Counted from the stretch's first letter, positions 7,714 through 17,300 are shown. The stretch is 64,000 nt of DNA from Aquilonibacter sp963703325 (GCA_963703325.1 OY969805.1:2666001-2730000), one strand, 5' to 3'. The notes: a model not told the origin generated them from the sequence alone. Made by a program: numbers and translations.

Positions 7714-8774
7714 AAGAGCCGGTCCTGCGGCGCGGGTGCTAGCAACCCCATATGCGCGTACGCCGCGGCGGTGGCCTTGCGTCCGCTTGCGGTGCGCACA
7801 ACAAACCCGGCTTTGAGGAGGTAGGGTTCGACCACGTCCTCGAGCGTCTGCGTATCCTCGTTCAACGACGCGGCGATCGCCGCGATCCCGGCGGGACCGC
7901 CGCGATACGATTCGATCAGGGCTTTCAAAAAGGCTCGGTCCATGCGATCGAGGCCAAGCTCGTCGACGCCCTCGCGCTGGAGCGCCTCGCTCGCAACCTC
8001 ATTGGTAACCGCGCCGCTCGCGCGGACGTCCGCGAAGTCGCGCACGCGACGCAACAATCGATTGGCGACCCGCGGGGTTCCGCGGCTGCGCGTGGCGATG
8101 GTACGAGCCCCGTCGACGTCGATCGGAGCGCCGAGCAGCTGCGCGGAACGCGTGACGATACGCTCCAGATCGGCGGGCTCATAGTAGTCGAGATGGTGCA
8201 CGATGCCGAAGCGATCGCGCAGCGGCGCGCTGAGCATGCCCGCTCGCGTGGTCGCGCCGATCAAGGTGAAGCGCTTGAGCGGCAATTTGAGTGTCTTGGC
8301 GTAGGCTCCGCGATCGACGACGAAGTCGATTTGGAAATCTTCCATCGCCGGATAGAGAAATTCTTCGACGACGCGACCGAGACGATGGATCTCGTCGATG
8401 AAGAGCACGTCACCTTCTTCCAACGACGTGAGGATGCCGACCAGATCCTTGGGTTTTTCCAACGTCGGGCCGCTGGTCGGCCGAAAATTCGCGCCGAGTT
8501 CGCGCGCGACCAACCCCGCAAGCGTGGTCTTGCCGAGGCCGGGTGGACCGTAGAGCAACACGTGCTCCAGCGGCTCACCTCGGCCGCGCGCCGCTTCAAT
8601 TGCAATGCGCAGATTCTCGACCACGCGCCGCTGACCGACGTAGTCGTCGAACGAGCGCGGCCGCAGCGAGGCGCCGTAGACTTCGTCCTCGAGTGACTCT
8701 TGCGGCGAAAGCACGCGATCGGCTTGATCGTCTCCGGTGTAGAGGGGCTTGCGAACGTCGTCGCCGTCGGTCAT
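7710..8774 (-). CDS. ruvB: Holliday junction branch-migration helicase subunit RuvB
   Basis: Hexameric AAA+ motor that drives branch migration with RuvA. 354 residues with Walker A LLYGPPGLGKTTLAG (about 73-87), Walker B LFIDEIHRL, sensor 1 LIGATTRAGML and the arginine finger region LRDRFG, followed by the winged-helix C-terminal domain ending in FVVRTASGRKAT. Translation is coupled at both ends by 4-nt overlaps, with ruvA upstream and spoIID downstream. Confidence 0.97.
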   Translation of the reverse strand: MTDGDDVRKPLYTGDDQADRVLSPQESLEDEVYGASLRPRSFDDYVGQRRVVENLRIAIEAARGRGEPLEHVLLYGPPGLGKTTLAGLVARELGANFRPTSGPTLEKPKDLVGILTSLEEGDVLFIDEIHRLGRVVEEFLYPAMEDFQIDFVVDRGAYAKTLKLPLKRFTLIGATTRAGMLSAPLRDRFGIVHHLDYYEPADLERIVTRSAQLLGAPIDVDGARTIATRSRGTPRVANRLLRRVRDFADVRASGAVTNEVASEALQREGVDELGLDRMDRAFLKALIESYRGGPAGIAAIAASLNEDTQTLEDVVEPYLLKAGFVVRTASGRKATAAAYAHMGLLAPAPQDRLL

Positions 8775-9391
8775 GGCGCCGCTGCCTTGCGGCGATAGAT
8801 TTGCGCGAGCAGCGTCTCGGCGTCGTCGATCCGCGGATCGCTCTCGAGTGTTTCGCGGATCATCGCCTCGGCTTCAGAACGTTTGTATTTGAGCTGCAAC
8901 AGCACGTCTAGGGCCTCATCGGCAAAGTCCGGCATCGCCGCCGGCTCGGACGGCTGCGCGTCTTGGATCAGCAAGAAGCGCGCAACTTTGCCTTGCAGTT
9001 TCGCCACGATGTCGCGCGCCTTCTGCTGCCCGATCCCTGGAAGCTTGCGCAAGTAGGCGTGGTCGCCGCGATCGATCGCGTTCGCAATCGCCGACATCGG
9101 CTCGGAAAACGCGCGCGCGGCCGTCTTGGGACCAATCGATGCGACGCTGATCAGGGATTCGAAAAACGCGCGCTCGATCGCGTTGGTGAACCCATAGTAC
9201 GTGGCCCTCGCGCTGTTGCCGTCAATGCTGAGCGCTGCGTAGATTTCAAGCGCGACGCCTTGACCGGGTGCGGCGGTGATCTTCTCGGCGACGCAAGGCG
9301 GGAGCGTGATCTCGTATCCTAAGCCGGCCGCCTCGAGGACGACGTGCTCGCCGTCACGTTCGACCAGCGTGCCGCTAATGCGCGAGAACAT
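8771..9391 (-). CDS. ruvA: Holliday junction-binding protein RuvA
   Basis: Tetrameric protein that holds the four-way junction and loads RuvB. The 206-residue frame from ATG 9391 begins MFSRISGTLVERDG, as the family does, followed by the OB-fold domain, two helix-hairpin-helix motifs (SVASIGPKTAARAF and LRKLPGIGQQKARDIV) and the RuvB-binding C-terminal domain with EALDVLLQLKYKRSEAE. A further upstream ATG at 9415 lies well inside ruvC and adds non-family residues. It overlaps the end of ruvC by 17 nt. Confidence 0.96.
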   Translation of the reverse strand: MFSRISGTLVERDGEHVVLEAAGLGYEITLPPCVAEKITAAPGQGVALEIYAALSIDGNSARATYYGFTNAIERAFFESLISVASIGPKTAARAFSEPMSAIANAIDRGDHAYLRKLPGIGQQKARDIVAKLQGKVARFLLIQDAQPSEPAAMPDFADEALDVLLQLKYKRSEAEAMIRETLESDPRIDDAETLLAQIYRRKAAAP

Positions 9392-9863
9392 GCTCGGACA
9401 TGTTGAGATACGCAAGCGCGATCGCGAGCGCGTCGGAAACGTCGTTCGGTTTGGGAGCCACGCGCAGGTTCAGCAAGCGCGCGACCATCGCGTTTACTTG
9501 GTCCTTACTCGCGCTCCCGGAGCCGACGAGTGCGCGTTTAACGTGTGCGTGGCCAAGCGTCTGAACCGGTACGCCGGCTTGGGCGCTTGCGAGGCACATG
9601 ACGCCGCGTGCATGGCCCATCAGGATCGCGGTCATCGGATTCTTGTACGTCGTGTAGAGCTCTTCGATGACCACCACGTCGGGCCGCGTTTGTGCCAGCA
9701 GTGCGCAAATGCCTTTGTGCAATTCCGCGAGCCGGCGCTCGAGTGTCGCGCCCGTGGCGGGTGCGACGATGCCGGCCTCGATCAGCGCGACGCCGCGCCC
9801 GCGCCGCTCGATTGCGCCATATCCGGTGACGCGCAGCGCGGGATCGATGCCGAGAATTCTCAC
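9375..9863 (-). CDS. ruvC: crossover junction endodeoxyribonuclease RuvC
   Basis: Resolves Holliday junctions. In 162 residues the acidic catalytic set is present: D7 in RILGIDPAL, E67/E68 in VVVIEELYTTYKN, and the Asp pair in KPNDVSDALAIALAY. It starts with GTG 9863, which overlaps the TGA of the kinase gene by 4 nt. The order ruvC-ruvA-ruvB is standard; the PASTA kinase directly upstream is not. Confidence 0.96.
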   Translation of the reverse strand: MRILGIDPALRVTGYGAIERRGRGVALIEAGIVAPATGATLERRLAELHKGICALLAQTRPDVVVIEELYTTYKNPMTAILMGHARGVMCLASAQAGVPVQTLGHAHVKRALVGSGSASKDQVNAMVARLLNLRVAPKPNDVSDALAIALAYLNMSEHVLAH

Positions 9864-11929
9864 GGGCCGGTGCCGTTGACGATGAGCGTGACCGTCGAAC
9901 CCGGCGTGAGGTTTTCTCCGACGGCCGGATCGGTGCGGATCACGTGTCCGTTCGCGCCCTCGGCCGTGGTGTACTGGATCTTACCAACGAGGTAGCCGTC
10001 GGCGGCGAGCGTAGCCTCCGCGTCCGCAACCGTTTCGCCCTCGGTATCCGGTATCTGACCGTTGATCGACAGCGTCAACGTCACGCGCTTGCCGGTGGAA
10101 ACCTGCGCGCCGGGCGACGGATCCTGATTGACGATCGTTCCGTTCTTGTCTGATTGCGTCGAAAACGTGATCGCGGGTTGCAGCCCGAGCTGTTGCAGTT
10201 GCGATACTGCCGATGCGTACCCCGTGCCGACCAGCGGCGGAACGACGATTGCTTGCCCGCTGGTAGCCGGTCCGGTGCTCACGGTCGCATGTATCGTGCC
10301 GCCGCGTTGCAGCGATGTGCCCGGCAACACGTCCTGCGAGAGGATCACGCCGCTACCGACATTCGCGTCGGCAGCTTGTTGGGAGGTGTCGAGATTGATT
10401 CCGAGCTTGGCGGCCATGGTCTGAGCATCGCTCACGGCCATGTTGACGAAGTTCGGCGCTGCGACAGTTTGTGGGCCTTTCGACACCGTGAGCGCGATCA
10501 TCGCACCCTTGTGCACTTGCGAACGAGCGTCCGGCTTTTGGTCGATGACGCTGTCCTGCTGCGCATTGTCGAAGCGATCGATACGCTTGACTTTGAAGCC
10601 ATCGTCCTCGAGCGTGCGCTGTGCGTCGTTGACGTTGTAACCGCGCACGTCGGGCAGACCCACCATCGGAAGTCCATTGCTGATGGCCAGCTCGACCAAG
10701 GCGTTTCGTTCTACTTTGGATCCCGGCGACGGATTCTGACGGATTACGTGGTTGACCGGCACGGTGTCGCTTGCCGTCTTGATGAAGCGCGCGATCAGCC
10801 CGGCATTGACGACGGCCGCTTGCGCTTGCGTATCGGTCATGTTGGTGTAGTCCCCGACCGTGACCGACGACGCGACCAGCGGCAACGTGAGCGGGCGACC
10901 GAAAAGCACGTATCCGATGCCGGTGGCGATCAGCGCGAGCAGGACCAACGTCACGATGAGTCCGGTCCCCCAACGCGAGCGCCGTTCTTCTTCCTCGCTG
11001 ATCGAGGTGTAGCTGCGATCGGGCAGCGGCGAGCGCCGGGGAGGCAGCACGCTGTGCATCATCTGCGTGGGTGCGTCGTCGGCAATTTGATAGGCGGGAA
11101 CGCTCGGGCGCTCGCGCGCTTCGCGTAGTGCCGTCGCAACCTCGCTCGCCGACCGAAAGCGATTCTCGGGCCGCTTTTGCAGCAGCTTGTTGACGATTGC
11201 CGCAAGCGCCGGCGAGACACCGCTTACATTTGCATCGAGCACCGGAACCGGATCACCGATGTGCTTGAGTGCCACCGTCACCGGGGATTCCCCGGTGTAG
11301 GGCAGCGAGCCGGTGAGCATTTGGTAGAGGACGATGCCGACGCTGTACAGATCGGAACTCTCGTGCAGCTCGTGACCCTGCGCCTGTTCCGGCGAGATGT
11401 AATACACGCTGCCCATGACGAGCCCGGGCTTGGTGAGCGCCATCGTTTGCTGCGAGACGGCACGCGCGATGCCGAAGTCGGATAGCTTCACCACGTCGTC
11501 TTTGGTGACGAGGATGTTTGCCGGCTTGATATCGCGATGCAAAAGCCCGGAGCGATGCGCGTAGGCAAGACCGTTGCAGATTTGCGCTGCGTAGTCGATC
11601 GCTACCGGCTCGGGAAGCGCCCCGTCGGCAATGATCTCCGCGAGCGACGCCCCGTCGACCAGCTCCATGACGATGTAATACGTGTCGCCTTCACGGCCGA
11701 CGTCGTACGTGTTGACGATATTGGGATGCGAAAGGCGTGCCGCCGATTCGGCTTCCTGGTAAAAGCGGCGCACGAATTCGTCGTCGGCCGCATACTGCGG
11801 GCGTAGCACCTTGATCGCTACGCGGCGGCGCAGGACCGTATCGGTCCCGCCATACACCGTAGCCATCCCGCCTTCGCCGAGTTTACGATCGAGTTTGTAC
11901 CGATTGTTGAAAGTCTGCTGCTCGATCAC
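9860..11929 (-). CDS. pknB: PASTA-domain Ser/Thr protein kinase (PknB/PrkC-like)
   Basis: Membrane kinase that senses peptidoglycan fragments or lipid II and phosphorylates growth and division proteins. From GTG 11929 it has 689 residues: kinase domain with glycine loop GEGGMATVY (18-26), K40, HRDIKPAN with D133, and DFG 151-153; an activation loop with TMALTKPG; a transmembrane helix at about 322-343; then five PASTA repeats (about 350-689) with the usual PSPGSKV-like ends. The longest frame extends 83 residues into the PBP gene and was rejected. The PBP2 gene ends 43 nt upstream, as in actinobacterial pknB clusters, but no PstP phosphatase, RodA or FHA genes are beside it. Confidence 0.94.
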   Translation of the reverse strand: MIEQQTFNNRYKLDRKLGEGGMATVYGGTDTVLRRRVAIKVLRPQYAADDEFVRRFYQEAESAARLSHPNIVNTYDVGREGDTYYIVMELVDGASLAEIIADGALPEPVAIDYAAQICNGLAYAHRSGLLHRDIKPANILVTKDDVVKLSDFGIARAVSQQTMALTKPGLVMGSVYYISPEQAQGHELHESSDLYSVGIVLYQMLTGSLPYTGESPVTVALKHIGDPVPVLDANVSGVSPALAAIVNKLLQKRPENRFRSASEVATALREARERPSVPAYQIADDAPTQMMHSVLPPRRSPLPDRSYTSISEEEERRSRWGTGLIVTLVLLALIATGIGYVLFGRPLTLPLVASSVTVGDYTNMTDTQAQAAVVNAGLIARFIKTASDTVPVNHVIRQNPSPGSKVERNALVELAISNGLPMVGLPDVRGYNVNDAQRTLEDDGFKVKRIDRFDNAQQDSVIDQKPDARSQVHKGAMIALTVSKGPQTVAAPNFVNMAVSDAQTMAAKLGINLDTSQQAADANVGSGVILSQDVLPGTSLQRGGTIHATVSTGPATSGQAIVVPPLVGTGYASAVSQLQQLGLQPAITFSTQSDKNGTIVNQDPSPGAQVSTGKRVTLTLSINGQIPDTEGETVADAEATLAADGYLVGKIQYTTAEGANGHVIRTDPAVGENLTPGSTVTLIVNGTGP

Positions 11930-11972
11930 GTTCGACTCATCGTTTCCCGCGCCGGAGGTGTTTCCTGCACGA

Positions 11973-13394
11973 TCATGGTGTCGGCTGCGCTGAGGGCAGT
12001 GTAGCAAGCGCGGTCTCGAGCACGTCGCGTGCGATGGGCGCGGCAACGTCCGCGCCGTAACCCGCGTTTTCAACCACGATGGCAACCACGAAGCGCGGAT
12101 GATCGGCCGGCGCGAAACACACGAACCACGAGTGCGCCGCGCCGTGCGGATTGGTGGCTGTCCCGGTTTTTCCCGCAACCTGCACGCCGCGAATCGCTGC
12201 CGTCGTTCCCGTGCCGCGCGTCACCACCGCAATCATCATCTTTGCCACGTCGGCAGCAGTTTGCGCCGAGACCGGCGTCGCCAGCGTCTCTCCCGGCGTA
12301 ACGCTTGCCACCTTGCCGTCGCGCACGATCTGGCGCACGATGTACGGACGCGGCATGGACCCGCCGTTTGCGATCGTGGCGGTGATCAGTGCCATATGCA
12401 GCGGCGTCATCAGAAGCGCGCCCTGTCCGAATCCCATTTGCGCCAGCTCACCGGGTACGATCGTGTTCTTCGGTGGGATGCGATCGGTTTCGGCCGGCAG
12501 CTGAAAGTCGAGCGGCTGCCCGATACCCCATTTGTCGAAGGCGTCGTAAAAGGCATCCGTGCCCATCTTCAGCGCGATTTGCGCAAAGTCGACGTTGCTC
12601 GACAGCGCGAAAGCGCCGGTGAGATCCTGATCGCCCGTCGCCTCACTCTCGTTGTCGTGCAGTGTGAAGTTACCGATTTGCAAGTATCCCGGATCTTCAA
12701 AGCGAGAATCCAGCGTCACCGTACCGTCTTCGAGTGCCGAACCCGCGGTAAAGATCTTGAAGGTTGATCCCGGCGGGTAGAGTCCGCTGGTTGCGCGATT
12801 GATCAGCGGGCTTTCGGGATCGTTGGCGAGCGACGCAAATTCGGCATCGAAGTGCGTGGGATCGTAGCTCGGCATGCTGGCAATAGCCAGCACGGCGCCG
12901 GTCGTAGGATCGAGCACGATGCCGGCTCCACGAGCCTGTCGCGAGAGCTGCGCCCACAGCGTTCGCTCGATCGCCGGAACGATGGTGGTGACCACATCGG
13001 CCCCGCGCGATTGTGCGCTCGTCCCGGAAAAAGCACTGCGGATTTCGTCGAGTTGCGCCAGCGGATCTCCCGTCGTGTCGGCCGGCGTCAGCGCGCGATC
13101 GTAGGCGTCCTCGATGCCGCTCGTGCCGTATCGCGCGGAGACGTAGCCGACGGTTTGCGCGAGTGCTTCACCGAACGGGTAGACGCGCGCATTACCATGC
13201 GTTTCCGCCAGCAGGGTGCCGTCGGTCGCGAGGATTCTGCCGCGCCGCGCGTCGAGCAATGCGTGACGGGGATTATAAGGCTTGCTTGCGATCTCCGGAC
13301 CGGCAATGACCATCACCCACGCGACACGCGCTGCGAGAACGAAAAATAAAAGTAGGAAGAACGCCCACAGCCGGCCGATCGCGCGATTGGTCAC
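11973..13394 (-). CDS. pbpA: class B penicillin-binding protein (PbpA/PBP2-like transpeptidase)
   Basis: Peptidoglycan transpeptidase, 473 residues, anchored by one N-terminal helix (about 8-30). The three penicillin-binding motifs are intact: S210-T-F-K213, S265-S-N267 and K409-T-G411. The short region between membrane anchor and transpeptidase domain (about 40-140) resembles mycobacterial PbpA, without the large dimerisation domain of FtsI. It overlaps the unknown gene upstream by 4 nt and precedes pknB. The matching SEDS glycosyltransferase (RodA/FtsW) that usually sits next to it is absent from this cluster. Confidence 0.93.
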   Translation of the reverse strand: MTNRAIGRLWAFFLLLFFVLAARVAWVMVIAGPEIASKPYNPRHALLDARRGRILATDGTLLAETHGNARVYPFGEALAQTVGYVSARYGTSGIEDAYDRALTPADTTGDPLAQLDEIRSAFSGTSAQSRGADVVTTIVPAIERTLWAQLSRQARGAGIVLDPTTGAVLAIASMPSYDPTHFDAEFASLANDPESPLINRATSGLYPPGSTFKIFTAGSALEDGTVTLDSRFEDPGYLQIGNFTLHDNESEATGDQDLTGAFALSSNVDFAQIALKMGTDAFYDAFDKWGIGQPLDFQLPAETDRIPPKNTIVPGELAQMGFGQGALLMTPLHMALITATIANGGSMPRPYIVRQIVRDGKVASVTPGETLATPVSAQTAADVAKMMIAVVTRGTGTTAAIRGVQVAGKTGTATNPHGAAHSWFVCFAPADHPRFVVAIVVENAGYGADVAAPIARDVLETALATLPSAQPTP

Positions 13395-14086
13395 TGCTCG
13401 CGAAGAACGCTGAATCCGCCGCCTGAGCGCACGGCCATGTGTGCGCGCCCGGGATCGGACGAAAGGAGCAGGTTGATCATCTGCTGCGCGACAGCATCAG
13501 AGATCTCACCGGTTGCGAGGACGACGTCGACACCCATCTCGCTCAAGATCGGCGGAGCAACATACGCGCACGAGGGCAACGTCTCGAAGAGACGCTCCTC
13601 ATACGCGCCGTCGCGCCACGGCCCGCGCTTGCCGAAAACTTGAGCGTGGAAATCCCAAGCGCACAGCTGCTTCTCTTTCCAGACGAATTCGTCGCGTACG
13701 CACAAGCGCCGGCAGGCGGCGCATTGCACGATCGGCGCGGGCGGATGCGCGAGACCGTCGGCGATTTCCTCCGGTACGTCTTCGATATTGAGGACCGCTT
13801 CGTCGGAGAGTGCCTCAGGCAGTTCCGCATGCCATTGCACCCGCGCAAGCAACTCGATATCGCGCATCGGCGCGACGAATGCGCGTTCATCTTCGGGTGC
13901 GAAGGTCCGGTCGACCCAGTCGAGCAGGTTGGTCAAGGCGATCCCAACATTTTGCCAGCTTTCGCCGATCACGACGCCGACCGGCGTCCACGCAAGCGGA
14001 ACGAGGCGCGCCGTGATGGCGCCGCCCTCGGTACGAAAGCTGTTGATGAAGCCGAGCGTACTTCCACTGCCGCCGAGCACAAACAC
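13391..14086 (-). CDS. unknown protein with Cys-rich centre, between carB and pbpA
   Basis: About 231 residues from GTG 14086 (GTG 14080 is also possible); the longer frame runs into carB. I recognise no family. The sequence begins VFVLGGSGSTLGFINSF and has a mixed alpha/beta look, a central cluster CAACRRLC plus later Cys residues (QLCAWDFH, PSCAYVAPP) that might bind a metal, and no signal peptide or membrane helix. The C-terminal part reads like a structural domain (EMGVDVVLATGEISDAVAQQMINLLL). It sits 14 nt after carB and overlaps pbpA by 4 nt, so it is co-translated with the wall-synthesis genes. Confidence 0.7.
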   Translation of the reverse strand: MFVLGGSGSTLGFINSFRTEGGAITARLVPLAWTPVGVVIGESWQNVGIALTNLLDWVDRTFAPEDERAFVAPMRDIELLARVQWHAELPEALSDEAVLNIEDVPEEIADGLAHPPAPIVQCAACRRLCVRDEFVWKEKQLCAWDFHAQVFGKRGPWRDGAYEERLFETLPSCAYVAPPILSEMGVDVVLATGEISDAVAQQMINLLLSSDPGRAHMAVRSGGGFSVLREQ

Positions 14087-14100
14087 GCGCGGCTCATCGC

Positions 14101-17100
14101 TCAGGTCGAGGCTTCGCTCGTCACTGCCTCGCTGCGATACTCTTGCAGACTCCGCGGCGGTCCCGCCGTGCTTTCGAGTGCCTCCGCGAGGGCCCGAGCC
14201 GTATCCAAACTGGTCAAACACGCAATACTCGCTTCCACCGCGGCGCGCCGAATCTTGTAGTTGTCGGACAATTCCCGCGGTCCTTTGGCATCATTGATAA
14301 CGAGATCGACGCTGCGTTGCCCGATCACATCGAGCACGTGCGGCGATCCGTCGGACATTTTATTGATTGCTTCGCAGGCAATGCCGGCTGCCTCGAGCAC
14401 CGCGCGCGTTCCCGGGGTGGCGATGAGCGTATGCCCGAGATTGGCGTACCGGCGCATCACCGCGATCGCCTCGTCCTTCTCCTCATCGGCGATCGACACC
14501 AAGATGCGTCCACCCGAGCCCGGTAAACGAACGCCCGCCCCGATGAATCCCTTGAGCAGTGCGCCCGCGAAGGTGTCGTCGATGCCGAGCACCTCGCCGG
14601 TCGATTTCATTTCAGGCCCTAAGATCGTCTCCACTCCGCGCATCTTCGAAAATGAGAAGACCGGAACTTTCACGACGACGTACGGGGTGCGCGGCTGTAA
14701 GCCGATGCCGTACTCCATGTCACGTAGCCGTTCTCCGAGTGCGATACGTGTCGCCGCGGCGACGATGTTTACGCCGGTCGCCTTTTGAATGATCGGCACC
14801 GTTCGGCTCGCCCGCGGATTGGCCTCGATGATATACAGACCGCCTTCGTGCACGACGAATTGAATGTTGATCAACCCACGGATTTTCAGTTCACGAGCGA
14901 TGGCCGTCGTGACGTCTACGATGCGCCGCTCCATCGCCGCGTCGATCGTCTGCGTGGGATAGACGCTAATCGAGTCGCCGGAGTGAATACCGGCACGTTC
15001 GATATGCTCGAAGATGCCTGGAATCAAAATATCCTCGCCGTCGAAGACCGCGTCGACTTCGACTTCGAGTCCGCGTAAGTACTTGTCGACGAGCAGCGGG
15101 GCACCCGGCAGTATCGGCGGCGCGGACTCTGCGTACGAGGCGAGCTGCCCTTCGTTATAGATGATCTCCATGGCTCGTCCACCCAGTACGAAGCTCGGAC
15201 GCACCAGCACCGGAAAACCGAGCTCGCGCGCGAAGGCGCGCGCCTCGCGGAAGCTCGTTGCCGCTTTGCCTTCCGGTCGCGCGACACCAAGTCGCGAGAG
15301 CGCGGCATCGAATTGCGCACGGTCTTCGGCCATGTCGAGGCTCGCGCGGTCGCTCCCGATGATGCGCACGCCGCGCGCTTCCAGTTCGGTGGCGAGGTTG
15401 ATCGCGGTCTGGCCCCCGAAGGCGAGCATGACGCCGCTTGCGTGCGTCGCGCGATACGCCGCTTCAACTTCGTTGGCGCCGGGCGGCTCGAAGACGAGCG
15501 CGTCCGAAACGTCAAAGTCGGTAGAGACCGTCTCCGGATTATTGTTGACGATTACGGCCGATTTGCCCGCGGCGCGCAGCGCCCACGCGGCGTGCACGCA
15601 GCTGTAGTCGAACTCGATGCCTTGCCCAATGCGGATCGGCCCGCTGCCCACCACCACCACCGCTTCGTTCGGCGTTGGGCGCATCTCGTTTAACTCGCCG
15701 TGCGAGAGGTAATAGTAGGGTGAGCGCGCGGGAAACTCAGCCGCCGCGGTATCAACCATCCTGAAAGAGGCCGCTTTAGCGGCCGGGAGTTTAGACGGCA
15801 AAGCTTCAGCTTTGACGGATAAAGTCTCTTCATCTACAATATCCGCGAACTGATAGAGCCAGAAGGGATCGATCGCCGAATTCGCGTGGATGCGTTCGAT
15901 GCAGGCATCTCTTCCCGCAGCACCGGCGCGGCGAATCAGTTCCGCCACGGCAAATAGCCGCTCATCGGTCGGGTGCGCGACGATCTCCTCGAGTTCGCCG
16001 TCGGTCCACTCTACGTACTCACCGCCGGTTAGGGTTTCGCGTTTGAGGTCGAGCCCGCGTACGGCTTTCATCAAGGCCGAACGGAACGTTCGACCGATTC
16101 CCATCGCTTCGCCGGTAGACTTCATCTGCGTGCCGAGCAGTGTATCGGCAAGCGGGAATTTATCGAACGGCCAGCGCGGAATCTTGACCACGCAGTAGTC
16201 CAGCGTCGGCTCGTAGGCGGCTTTGGTCACGCCGGTAACGGGATTCGGAATTTCGTCGAGCGTTTGACCGAGCGCAATGCGCGTGGAGATCTTCGCAATC
16301 GGATAGCCGGTCGCTTTGGATGCGAGCGCCGAGCTGCGCGAGACGCGCGGGTTAACCTCGATGATCGCGTATTCGTTGCTGGTCGGGTGCAATGCAAACT
16401 GGATATTGCAGCCGCCCTGCACCTTGAGTGAGCGAATCACGTTGAGCGAGGCGCTGCGCAGCATCTGGTAGTCGAGATCCGAGAGCGTCTGCGAGGGGGC
16501 GACGACGATCGAGTCGCCGGTGTGCACGCCGACGGGATCGATGTTCTCCATATTGCAGACGATGATGCAATTGTCAGCACCATCGCGCAGAACTTCGTAC
16601 TCGACTTCTTTCCAGCCCAGCAACGACGTCTCGAGCAGCGCTTGATGGATCAGCGACGCGTTGAGCCCGGCATCGAGCCGCTCGCGCAACTCGCTCTCGT
16701 TATAGACGACGCCGCCGCCGGTGCCGCCGAGCGTGTATGCGGGTCGCACGACGAGCGGATAACCCTCTTGTGCGGCAAAGGTGATGCCTTGTTCGACCTC
16801 GGTCACGATCGCGGAGTCGGGGACCGGCTCGCCGATCTCGAGCATCTTAGCCTTGAAGCGCTGGCGGTCTTCGGCGAGTTTGATCGTGTCGACCGGCGTC
16901 CCGAGCAGTTCGACGCCGTAGCGGTCGAGCACGCCGGCTTCATGTAATTCGACCGCGAGATTCAGGCCGGTTTGACCGCCCAGTGTCGGCAGCATCGCGT
17001 CCGGCCGCTCGCGCGCGATAACCGCTTCGACCGAGGCAACCGTCAGCGGCTCGAGATAGACCGCATCGGCAACCTCGGGATCGGTCATAATCGTCGCCGG

Positions 17101-17238
17101 ATTCGAATTGACGAGGACGACGCGGTGGCCTTCCTCTCGCAATGCGCGGCACGCTTGTACACCGGCGTAGTCGAATTCGGCGGCCTGACCGATCACGATC
17201 GGCCCAGAGCCAATCACCAGGATGTTGCGGCGGGGCAT
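14101..17238 (-). CDS. carB: carbamoyl-phosphate synthase large subunit
   Basis: Makes carbamoyl phosphate from bicarbonate, ammonia (from CarA) and two ATP, feeding pyrimidines and arginine. 1045 residues: start VIGSGPIVIGQAAEFDYAG, two ATP-grasp halves (first about 120-400, second about 660-930) and a C-terminal allosteric MGS-like domain. Both halves keep RPAYTLGGTGGG / RPSFVLGGRAMEI loops and VNPRVSRSSALASKATG / ANPRASRTVPIIQKATG. The linker before FRMVDTAAAEF (about 465-490) is some 30 residues shorter than in E. coli and is made from palindrome-rich DNA (15766-15840). carA is about 4.2 kb upstream on the same strand with other genes between. Confidence 0.97.
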   Translation of the reverse strand: MPRRNILVIGSGPIVIGQAAEFDYAGVQACRALREEGHRVVLVNSNPATIMTDPEVADAVYLEPLTVASVEAVIARERPDAMLPTLGGQTGLNLAVELHEAGVLDRYGVELLGTPVDTIKLAEDRQRFKAKMLEIGEPVPDSAIVTEVEQGITFAAQEGYPLVVRPAYTLGGTGGGVVYNESELRERLDAGLNASLIHQALLETSLLGWKEVEYEVLRDGADNCIIVCNMENIDPVGVHTGDSIVVAPSQTLSDLDYQMLRSASLNVIRSLKVQGGCNIQFALHPTSNEYAIIEVNPRVSRSSALASKATGYPIAKISTRIALGQTLDEIPNPVTGVTKAAYEPTLDYCVVKIPRWPFDKFPLADTLLGTQMKSTGEAMGIGRTFRSALMKAVRGLDLKRETLTGGEYVEWTDGELEEIVAHPTDERLFAVAELIRRAGAAGRDACIERIHANSAIDPFWLYQFADIVDEETLSVKAEALPSKLPAAKAASFRMVDTAAAEFPARSPYYYLSHGELNEMRPTPNEAVVVVGSGPIRIGQGIEFDYSCVHAAWALRAAGKSAVIVNNNPETVSTDFDVSDALVFEPPGANEVEAAYRATHASGVMLAFGGQTAINLATELEARGVRIIGSDRASLDMAEDRAQFDAALSRLGVARPEGKAATSFREARAFARELGFPVLVRPSFVLGGRAMEIIYNEGQLASYAESAPPILPGAPLLVDKYLRGLEVEVDAVFDGEDILIPGIFEHIERAGIHSGDSISVYPTQTIDAAMERRIVDVTTAIARELKIRGLINIQFVVHEGGLYIIEANPRASRTVPIIQKATGVNIVAAATRIALGERLRDMEYGIGLQPRTPYVVVKVPVFSFSKMRGVETILGPEMKSTGEVLGIDDTFAGALLKGFIGAGVRLPGSGGRILVSIADEEKDEAIAVMRRYANLGHTLIATPGTRAVLEAAGIACEAINKMSDGSPHVLDVIGQRSVDLVINDAKGPRELSDNYKIRRAAVEASIACLTSLDTARALAEALESTAGPPRSLQEYRSEAVTSEAST
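15766..15840. repeat. palindrome-rich in-frame segment in the carB linker
   Basis: Within carB this stretch contains GCCGCT-TT-AGCGGC (15770-15783) and an imperfect inverted repeat around ACGGCAAAGCT-TC-AGCTTTGACGG (15794-15819). It is more AT-rich than its surroundings and encodes roughly ETLSVKAEALPSKLPAAKAA, a low-complexity linker where the family normally has a longer helical segment. It looks like a palindromic insertion or remnant tolerated in frame. Confidence 0.5.
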
Positions 17239-17300
17239 GCTGGGAAGGGTGGATTGGCGGTTATGGGCGCTTATCCTGGACGATGAAAGTCGGTGGAGTT

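Noticed and set aside
9860..10700. PASTA repeats as a tandem DNA repeat array
   Set aside because: The repeats are similar at protein level only; DNA identity between them is too low for a repeat element.
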